Below the pieces are notes generated by a model. It ran no database searches. It was not told the origin of the DNA and worked only from the letters and a program-made list of their open reading frames with translations. Positions 1 to 3,631 of a stretch of 6,239 bases of DNA are shown here, one piece after another. Each line of letters begins with the position of its first letter. Position 1 is the first letter of the stretch. This stretch comes from Parcubacteria group bacterium GW2011_GWA2_47_8b. Lineage in GTDB: Bacteria; Patescibacteriota; Minisyncoccia; UBA6257; WO2-44-18. The position numbers were made by a program, and so were the translations under genes. The stretch is from positions 1-6,239 of the forward strand of contig LCOU01000036.1 of assembly GCA_001003205.1 (NCBI GenBank). The letters are read 5' to 3'.

Positions 1-1316
1 CTGCCTCCGGCGCTGTCGCCCTCAACTATGAAAAGTTCTGATTCCTCCGGATTGCGGGAACTGCAATCGGCAAGCTTGCCCGGCAAAGTGAGGCCTTCCA
101 AAACACCCTTGCGCAAAACTGTCTCTTTGGCAGCCTTCGCGGCTTTGCGCGCCTTGGCCGCCAACAGGCACTGCTCCATAATGCGGCGGGCATCGGCGCC
201 ATTTCTTTCCAAAAAATCTTTCAACGCCTCGCCTATTACGGTTTCGGTGCCGGTGCGCGCTTCCGGGTTGCCCAGCCGCGCCTTGGTCTGCCCCTCAAAT
301 TGCGGCTCGCGGATTTTAACCGATACAATGGCAATCAAACCATCGCGAACGTCGTCGCCAGTCAAGTTGTCTTCGGTTTTCTTTATGTAGTCGTTTTCCG
401 TCGCGTAATTATTAAGCGAGCGCGTTAATGCAGAACGAAAACCGGTAAGGTGCATTCCGCCGTCGGGCGTATAAATGTTGTTGGCAAAGCTTAATTCCTG
501 TGTTTCGGGTTCGTTTTTGTACAAAAAGGTGGCCTCCACTTCCACGCCCTCGGAGGTTTTGTTTATATAGAACGGGACTTCCTGGAGCGGCTTGTCATTG
601 CGACTTAAATACCTAATAAAAGAAAGCAGTCCGCCATCAAATTGGAAAGCGTAATAGTTGCGTTCCTTTTCGTTGCGTTGATCAATGGCCTCTATTCGGA
701 TGCCCTTTGTCAAAAACGCCTGCTGCCGCAAATGATCCAAGATACGCTTGCGGTCAAATTCTATGGTTTTGAAAACTTCGGCGTCGGGTTCAAAAATAAC
801 TTTGGTACCCGTGGTATTGCTTTTGCCGATTTTTCTGACTTTATATTGCGGCTTGCCGCGCTTGTATTCCTGCTCGTAAATCCCGCCGTCGCGGTGGACC
901 TCCGCTCTCATCCAAGCGGAAAGGGCGCAGACTACCGACACGCCCACGCCGTGAAGGCCTCCGGAAACTTTGTAGGACTCTCCCCCGAATTTGCCGCCGG
1001 CATGCAAGGTGGTCAAAACGGTTTCCAGGGTAGATTTTTTCGTTTGCGGATGAATTTCCACCGGAATGCCGCGGCCGTCGTCGGTGACGGCGACTTTATT
1101 GCCTGGCAACAATTCCACGCGGATATTTTTCGCGTATCCGGCCATTGCCTCATCAATGGAATTATCAACAACCTCCCAAACCAAATGGTGCAGGCCGGCC
1201 GTATCGGTCGTCCCAATATACATTCCCGGACGCTTGCGTACCGGCTCCAAACCCTCCAAAACGTAGATGTCTTTGGCGGTATAAGAACCCTCCTTTTCCT
1301 GTTTAATCTTGGCCAT
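1..1316 (-). CDS. gyrB: DNA gyrase subunit B, 3' end cut by window edge
   Basis: This is the ATPase subunit of DNA gyrase, which pairs with GyrA to introduce negative supercoils. The first 438 codons are present without an in-frame stop; the reading runs off the left edge. Seen in order: a GHKL ATPase domain with EVVDNSIDEA (E48 catalytic base, N52 for magnesium), DDGRGIP (79-85), and GGKFGGESYKVSGGLHGVG (107-125); a transducer domain with the QTK loop EGQTKARLGN (341-350, K345 contacting the ATP gamma-phosphate); and the start of the TOPRIM domain, LPGKLADCS followed by EGDSAGG (E432, the metal-binding acidic residue). Residue roles are transferred from E. coli GyrB, where the numbering is only a few residues lower. 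A lysine/alanine-rich stretch lies at 387-398. The ATG at 1316 opens MAKIKQEKEG and lies 26 bases below a predicted start point. There is no good Shine-Dalgarno sequence. ParE is the only serious alternative; the continuous GyrB-like KLADC/EGDSAGG context favours GyrB. Confidence 0.96.
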   Translation of the reverse strand, partial: MAKIKQEKEGSYTAKDIYVLEGLEPVRKRPGMYIGTTDTAGLHHLVWEVVDNSIDEAMAGYAKNIRVELLPGNKVAVTDDGRGIPVEIHPQTKKSTLETVLTTLHAGGKFGGESYKVSGGLHGVGVSVVCALSAWMRAEVHRDGGIYEQEYKRGKPQYKVRKIGKSNTTGTKVIFEPDAEVFKTIEFDRKRILDHLRQQAFLTKGIRIEAIDQRNEKERNYYAFQFDGGLLSFIRYLSRNDKPLQEVPFYINKTSEGVEVEATFLYKNEPETQELSFANNIYTPDGGMHLTGFRSALTRSLNNYATENDYIKKTEDNLTGDDVRDGLIAIVSVKIREPQFEGQTKARLGNPEARTGTETVIGEALKDFLERNGADARRIMEQCLLAAKARKAAKAAKETVLRKGVLEGLTLPGKLADCSSRNPEESELFIVEGDSAGG

Positions 1317-1320
1317 AAAC

Positions 1321-1338
1321 AAAAAAGCTCTCGCTTTT
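1321..1338 (-). promoter_or_regulatory. Small GAGA-loop hairpin plus T-tract in gyrB leader
   Basis: The minus strand reads AAAAGC-GAGA-GCTTTT followed by two more T residues: a six-pair stem, a GNRA-type tetraloop and a run of six T, ending four bases before the gyrB ATG. It resembles a weak intrinsic terminator, or a structure occupying the place where a ribosome binding site would sit. The stem is mostly A-U, so its strength is doubtful. Confidence 0.35.
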
Positions 1339-1348
1339 GAACACTTTA

Positions 1349-1357
1349 ATTGTAGCA
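1349..1357 (-). promoter_or_regulatory. Putative extended -10 promoter of gyrB
   Basis: On the minus strand the sequence TGCTACAAT gives an extended -10 element (TG at 1356-1357, TACAAT at 1349-1354), placing a start point near 1342 and a leader of about 26 bases before the gyrB ATG. The -35 position falls in the T-tract and stem of the upstream terminator and has no good match, which is typical when an extended -10 carries the promoter. This is prediction from pattern only. Confidence 0.5.
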
Positions 1358-1368
1358 AATTTTGCATT

Positions 1369-1394
1369 AAAAAACCAGCCTTATTGGGGCTGGT
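1369..1394 (-). terminator. Rho-independent terminator of the lipoprotein gene
   Basis: On the minus strand ACCAGCC (1394-1388), a seven-base loop, and GGCTGGT (1380-1374) form a perfect seven-pair stem that runs directly into TTTTTT (1374-1369). It lies 50 bases past the TAA of the putative lipoprotein gene and immediately upstream of the gyrB promoter, so it should insulate gyrB from upstream transcription. Its T-tract overlaps the gyrB -35 region. Confidence 0.88.
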
Positions 1395-1400
1395 ACGAGA

Positions 1401-1440
1401 CCTGCCTGCCGGCACCTGTCTGCCGACAGGCAGAGGCAGG
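1401..1440. repeat. Nested GC-rich palindrome (CCTGCC...GGCAGG)
   Basis: CCTGCC at 1401-1406 pairs with GGCAGG at 1435-1440. Nested inside is CCTGTC (1415-1420), loop TGCC, GACAGG (1425-1430), with further CTGCC/GGCAG complementarity. It fills most of the gap between the lipoprotein stop and its terminator. I associate short CCTGCCTGCCGGCAGG-type palindromes scattered between genes with Parcubacteria genomes, but that is from memory and only one copy is visible here. It has no T-tract of its own. Confidence 0.6.
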
Positions 1441-1443
1441 AGG

Positions 1444-2022
1444 TTATTCCTTTGGAGGAAGAACCCTTTTTTTGTACTTTTTGTTAAATTCTTCTTCCTG
1501 GGCGCACTTGTACTGCCTACATTTCTTCTTCAGGCCGTCCAGCCACTCTTTCCAGATCCGATAATCATCCTCGGTCGCCGTCACGATGCGCACCTTTCCG
1601 TAGTGATTGGAATTGATAGCGTCTATGGCGCCGTGGGGGTCGCGCTTGTCGTAGGCGTAAACACGTTGAGCATCGGCCTGCCCAAAAACAAGAAGCGAAG
1701 TGTAAACCTGGCTGCCTGATTTCATAACGCTGCAATCATCTCTGTCCAGCAACACCACTACGTGCGTGCTCCCATAACTCCGATTGTGAAAATATCCGGT
1801 CGTAAAAATCACCAGTCCATCCTCAATACTGACGTAAGGCACTGGAGACGATGCGTCCAAAGGAAGATTTGCGAAGTCTTCCTTAACTTCTTGCTTTGGG
1901 ACTTCTTTAGGCGCCTCAATCTTCGCGCCATCACGATTTGCTGACCCAACAAGCGCAGAGCCGCTGCAGCTCGCAAAAAACGCCAACGCAACAACCGACA
2001 AAACCCGCGCGATTCTTGCCAC
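1444..2022 (-). CDS. Putative secreted lipoprotein, function unknown
   Basis: A 192-residue protein I do not recognise. Residues 1-18 form a signal peptide: MARIAR, a hydrophobic core (VLSVVALAFFAS), then C19 in a lipobox-like FASC. This suggests export and lipid attachment at the membrane face, though F-A-S-C is not an ideal lipobox. A charged, proline-containing linker (30-60) follows, then a compact region (61-150) with several beta-type stretches, for example GLVIFTTGYF and STHVVVLLDRDD. The C-terminus (151-192) is helical and very basic, with two cysteines (C168, C173) close together. The start is the GTG at 2022, because a perfect AAGGAGG lies six bases upstream; no ATG competes in this frame near it. 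The gene is monocistronic, with its own predicted promoter and terminator. Long open antisense frames overlap it but lack such signals. Confidence 0.75.
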   Translation of the reverse strand: MARIARVLSVVALAFFASCSGSALVGSANRDGAKIEAPKEVPKQEVKEDFANLPLDASSPVPYVSIEDGLVIFTTGYFHNRSYGSTHVVVLLDRDDCSVMKSGSQVYTSLLVFGQADAQRVYAYDKRDPHGAIDAINSNHYGKVRIVTATEDDYRIWKEWLDGLKKKCRQYKCAQEEEFNKKYKKRVLPPKE

Positions 2023-2028
2023 CGCTTT

Positions 2029-2035
2029 CCTCCTT
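2029..2035 (-). promoter_or_regulatory. Ribosome binding site fixing the lipoprotein GTG start
   Basis: AAGGAGG on the minus strand, six bases before the GTG at 2022. It is a full anti-16S match at ideal spacing and is the main reason for choosing a GTG start. Confidence 0.85.
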
Positions 2036-2050
2036 CAAAGTTCCGCCGAT

Positions 2051-2079
2051 ATATTAAAACATTATTCAAAATAACGCAA
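2051..2079 (-). promoter_or_regulatory. Possible sigma-70 promoter of the lipoprotein gene
   Basis: Minus-strand TTGCGT (2079-2074), a 17-base spacer and TAATAT (2056-2051) form a plausible -35/-10 pair about 29 bases before the GTG. Each box matches consensus only in part. A perfect 20-bp palindrome (2100-2119) lies about 20 bp upstream of the -35. Confidence 0.4.
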
Positions 2080-2099
2080 GCTGGGATACGCTCACGAAA

Positions 2100-2119
2100 C
2101 ACTATCCCATGGGATAGTG
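2100..2119. repeat. Perfect 20-bp palindrome, possible operator
   Basis: CACTATCCCATGGGATAGTG is its own reverse complement, with no unpaired centre. Its place just upstream of the predicted lipoprotein promoter would suit an operator for a dimeric regulator. It is also the first of a run of five palindromes, so it may instead belong to that structure. Its right arm (ATAGTGG, 2114-2120) can pair alternatively with CCACTAT at 2187-2193. Confidence 0.6.
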
Positions 2120-2136
2120 GCCGTCAGCCCGCTGTA

Positions 2137-2159
2137 ATAACGACATCGTAAGTCGTTAT
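2137..2159. repeat. Hairpin, 8-bp stem
   Basis: ATAACGAC (2137-2144) and GTCGTTAT (2152-2159) form an eight-pair stem with a seven-base loop. On the plus strand it is followed by a weakly T-rich stretch, too poor for a confident terminator. It is the second structure in the hairpin cluster. Confidence 0.55.
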
Positions 2160-2183
2160 ATTTTAGAGTAGTGCATCCGTTCA

Positions 2184-2211
2184 TTCCCACTATGCCGCGA
2201 CATAGTGGGAA
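2184..2211. repeat. Hairpin, 11-bp stem
   Basis: TTCCCACTATG (2184-2194) and CATAGTGGGAA (2201-2211) form a perfect eleven-pair stem with loop CCGCGA. There is no T-tract on either side. It shares the CCACTAT/ATAGTGG words with the 2100-2119 palindrome, so the two elements could exchange arms. Confidence 0.65.
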
Positions 2212-2215
2212 GCGT

Positions 2216-2247
2216 GCCCACTGCTATCATATGTGATAGCAGTGGGC
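2216..2247. repeat. Hairpin, 14-bp stem
   Basis: GCCCACTGCTATCA (2216-2229) and TGATAGCAGTGGGC (2234-2247) form a perfect fourteen-pair stem with loop TATG. It starts only four bases after the previous hairpin and ends two bases before the next palindrome. No T-tract follows. Confidence 0.7.
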
Positions 2248-2249
2248 TG

Positions 2250-2281
2250 AACTCCGGCTTTGACGCGTCAAAGCCGGAGTT
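2250..2281. repeat. Perfect 32-bp palindrome
   Basis: Every base from 2250 to 2281 matches its partner around the centre ACGCGT (2263-2268); the arms begin AACTCCGGCTTTGACG. It can form a cruciform in DNA or a stem of about 14 pairs in RNA. No T-tract follows on either strand, so simple termination does not explain it. Confidence 0.7.
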
Positions 2282-2310
2282 GTTGCCAGCGCATGAAATG
2301 TAAGAAGGAT

Positions 2311-2348
2311 AAAAATACCCCAGATGAAGCTAGCTTCATCTGGGGTAT
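2311..2348 (-). terminator. Strong hairpin terminator after the 59-codon ORF (34-bp palindrome)
   Basis: Positions 2315-2348 form a perfect 34-bp palindrome centred on GCTAGC, with arms ATACCCCAGATGAAG. On the minus strand it runs into TATTTTTATCC, giving a long stem plus T-tract, a textbook intrinsic terminator. It starts 15 bases past the TAG of the small VR-like ORF. Because it lies just 3' of a VR-like segment it could also act as a target-side cruciform of the kind described for the Bordetella phage BPP-1 DGR; that second role is inference. Confidence 0.75.
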
Positions 2349-2363
2349 AAAATGCCCAGGAGC

Positions 2364-2543
2364 CTAGGACCCGCGCACAGCCAAGAACCGATAGTCATCA
2401 CGCCACCCGCTCCCGCTCCCGCACCAGTCCAGATCCAGGCCCCGCCCGCCGCCCCACCTGTTGAGATAGGCAACGTTCCGGTTGCCGTTCGGGTTCCGCC
2501 ACTCAGATTTTTCGTGCGATATATCATCTGCGCCACCACCCAT
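2364..2543 (-). CDS. 59-residue ORF made of a DGR variable-region-like module
   Basis: A short ORF that opens MGGGADDISHEKSEW at an ATG with GGAG eight bases upstream (2552-2555) and an in-frame stop just above it (2565-2567). Residues 15-56 correspond to the last ~40 residues of the 282-residue protein encoded next door: WRNPNGNRNVAYLNRW, then R-x-L-x-L-x-W, then YRFLAV. Five asparagines in residues 17-28 are all AAC codons, the codon typical of DGR template repeats, whereas the second half is rich in glycine and almost free of adenine. It has no signal peptide or membrane segment, and without the upstream domain it could be at most a minimal C-type-lectin-like tip. The ORF sits between two terminators with only a weak -10 (TATATT near 2590) upstream. 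It may be a real small protein, a displaced VR cassette, a template-repeat relic, or the remnant of a deleted full-length paralogue. Confidence 0.5.
   Translation of the reverse strand: MGGGADDISHEKSEWRNPNGNRNVAYLNRWGGGRGLDLDWCGSGSGWRDDYRFLAVRGS
2376..2501 (-). repeat. VR/TR-like repeat, copy A
   Basis: This 126-base segment of the mini-ORF aligns with copy B at 2695-2814. Over the first 16 codons (2454-2501) 41 of 48 bases are identical, and all seven differences fall on coding-strand adenines of this copy. The remainder aligns through conserved W and YRFLA codons but differs at G/A, C/T and third positions, with two extra codons here. Coding-strand adenine is 12 of 48 bases in the first part and 7 of 78 in the second. 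Confidence 0.8.
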
Positions 2544-2620
2544 TGAATACTCTCCGGGTTGTATCTAATTCGGAGCCGTTAGCTCCCTAATATACCGCAT
2601 AATTCTTTTTCAGAATATAG

Positions 2621-2651
2621 AAAAGGCCCGAAAGATAGAATCTTTCGGGCC
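2621..2651 (-). terminator. Rho-independent terminator of the 282-residue VR-bearing gene
   Basis: On the minus strand GGCCCGAAAGAT, loop TCT and ATCTTTCGGGCC form a perfect twelve-pair stem followed by TTTTCTAT. It lies about 30 bases past the TAG of the 282-residue gene and should end its transcript before the small ORF. Confidence 0.88.
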
Positions 2652-2655
2652 CAAA

Positions 2656-2668
2656 GGTCCAGTGGACC
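2656..2668. repeat. Small hairpin just 3' of variable-region copy B
   Basis: GGTCC-AGT-GGACC is a five-pair stem with a three-base loop, 14 bases past the stop of the 282-residue gene and just before its terminator. DGR targets such as that of phage BPP-1 carry a short hairpin/cruciform just 3' of the VR, so the location is suggestive, but the stem is short and could be chance. Confidence 0.35.
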
Positions 2669-2682
2669 AGCTGCCCAGCCGT

Positions 2683-3531
2683 CTAGACCTCGCTGAAGGC
2701 AAGAAAACGATAGAACTCGTCCCAGTCGTCCCCACGCCAACCCAAGCTCAAGTGCCGCCTGCCGCTCCACCTGCTGAGAAAGGCAACGCCCCGGTCGCCG
2801 TACGGGTCCCGCCACCCAGAACCGAGTTCCACTATTGGGAACTCTGTCTGCTTCTTGGGATGGTCGACGGAGAACGAGAGAAGCTCCTTGACGATGCCGG
2901 GTCGGAGATGGAGATCTTTGATCACCGCTTCCACCTGTTCTGTGCTGGCATACCGATTGAGACACACCAGCACCGCCTCCACCTTCTTCTGCGGATGCTT
3001 CTCTTCCTTGAAGTTCCGGCCATTGACGTCAGGATTGACGTTGCCGTTGAGCTTGGCGGCTTTTACCAGCTCGTCGATGGAGAGATCGTAGCGGACCGTG
3101 ATCTTCAGGGTCTCGGTGGTAACGCCACGGAGCAGTGAGGCCTTGAGTGTCTGCTCACAGAACTCCTTGAGTCCCTTCCATTTCTCGTCCTTCGAGGCGT
3201 TCTTGATGATGTACTCCAGATCGTCCTTCTGGGCATAGTCCTCAAGCATCTTGCCGAAATGCCGCTTGAGGGTCGAGAAGTCCTGGAGCTTGGAGCGGAG
3301 GACTTCGGGAAGCTTGTCGGCGTTCCAGAAATCCGGGACTTCGCCTTCCGTGCCGGCGTTGTCCTTAAGACCCCAGACGGCTCGGATGGCATGGTGGCCA
3401 AGGAAATCGTTGTCCTTGGAGCCCTCCAGGATCCTCTTGGACCTCTTCTCGGCCACGAGCTCGTCGTCCAGATATAAAACCTCCTTCTTTCCGCCTCTTG
3501 TCACCTCAATCCAGGAAATGAACTCGCACAT
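2683..3531 (-). CDS. Hypothetical protein with DGR-type variable C-terminus
   Basis: A 282-residue soluble protein with no signal peptide or membrane segment. The N-terminal part (1-135) opens MCEFISWIEV, is charged and mostly helical, and contains DFLGHHAIR (42-50). A middle domain (about 143-225) contains YDLSIDELVKAAKLNGN and a helical stretch ending RPGIVKELLSF. After PIVELGSGW (232-240) comes the VR-like tail: WRDPYGDRGVAFLSRW, R-x-L-x-L-x-W, YRFLAF. I recall the layout of the middle domain followed by ELGSxW and a highly variable tail from a family abundant in Parcubacteria; that is memory, not a search. The function is unknown; by analogy with DGR targets the tail would be a C-type-lectin-like ligand-binding face. 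The ATG at 3531 is preferred because GGAGG lies five bases upstream; an in-frame TTG at 3564 has no ribosome site. G/C-ending codons (AAG, GAG, CTC) dominate, unlike pheST, suggesting transfer. Confidence 0.85.
   Translation of the reverse strand: MCEFISWIEVTRGGKKEVLYLDDELVAEKRSKRILEGSKDNDFLGHHAIRAVWGLKDNAGTEGEVPDFWNADKLPEVLRSKLQDFSTLKRHFGKMLEDYAQKDDLEYIIKNASKDEKWKGLKEFCEQTLKASLLRGVTTETLKITVRYDLSIDELVKAAKLNGNVNPDVNGRNFKEEKHPQKKVEAVLVCLNRYASTEQVEAVIKDLHLRPGIVKELLSFSVDHPKKQTEFPIVELGSGWRDPYGDRGVAFLSRWSGRRHLSLGWRGDDWDEFYRFLAFSEV
2695..2814 (-). repeat. VR-like repeat, copy B (3' end of the 282-residue gene)
   Basis: This 120-base segment encodes residues 240-279. At the five positions where copy A has AAC, this copy has GAC, TAC, GAC, GGC and AGC, and TAT is TTT; codons between are identical. 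Further on it has AGC, AGG and CAC where copy A has GGC, GGG and GGC. Similarity continues past the stop: both copies read TAG, four bases, then CTGGGCA. The result is a scaffold of fixed codons separated by variable NNY-type codons, the layout expected of a DGR variable region. Confidence 0.8.
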
Positions 3532-3536
3532 TGCCG

Positions 3537-3544
3537 CCTCCTTT
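3537..3544 (-). promoter_or_regulatory. Ribosome binding site fixing the 282-residue start
   Basis: AAAGGAGG on the minus strand, with GGAGG ending five bases before the ATG at 3531. It decides the start in favour of MCEFISW over the in-frame TTG 33 bases further upstream. Confidence 0.85.
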
Positions 3545-3590
3545 CCTTTCTTTGTTTGTGTCAAAACTGAGTTTGATAGGAACTGCCGAT

Positions 3591-3620
3591 AGCGTACCTT
3601 ATTTGGGGTGGGGATGTCAA
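3591..3620 (-). promoter_or_regulatory. Putative promoter of the VR-bearing gene
   Basis: A perfect -35 TTGACA (3620-3615) lies 11 bases past the pheT stop, followed after 18 bases by TACGCT (3596-3591), a poor -10. The leader would be about 50 bases. I see no terminator between pheT and this point, so read-through from pheST could also contribute. Confidence 0.45.
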
Positions 3621-3631
3621 GGACGCCCGCC

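Noticed and set aside
642..1340. A 232-codon plus-strand open frame
   Set aside because: It lies wholly antisense to gyrB, whose GHKL and transducer motifs are unmistakable; the plus-strand translation has no recognisable domain and no ribosome site.
2100..2350. Origin of replication next to gyrB
   Set aside because: I found no DnaA boxes (TTATCCACA-like) and no AT-rich unwinding stretch; the palindromes are of unrelated sequence.
2100..2350. CRISPR array or integron attC sites
   Set aside because: The palindromes are all different and irregularly spaced, with no repeated unit and no attC core sites.
2376..2501. Copy A as the template repeat of copy B
   Set aside because: It fits the first 48 bases, but further on copy B has A where copy A has G, third-position differences appear, and copy A has two extra codons; a direct template-product relation would not give this.
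2352..3138. Two proline-rich plus-strand frames that resemble each other (PPAAPP...VPVAVRVPP)
   Set aside because: Their similarity is the reverse-strand shadow of the duplicated VR segments. The minus-strand reading has ribosome sites, conserved W/YRFLA codons and adenine-biased differences.
3532..3564. An 11-residue N-terminal extension of the VR-bearing protein from TTG at 3564
   Set aside because: No Shine-Dalgarno sequence precedes it, while the extension itself contains the AAAGGAGG that serves the ATG at 3531.
3559..3564. A second TTGACA as a -35 box
   Set aside because: No -10-like hexamer lies 16-18 bases downstream; that stretch contains the ribosome binding site.
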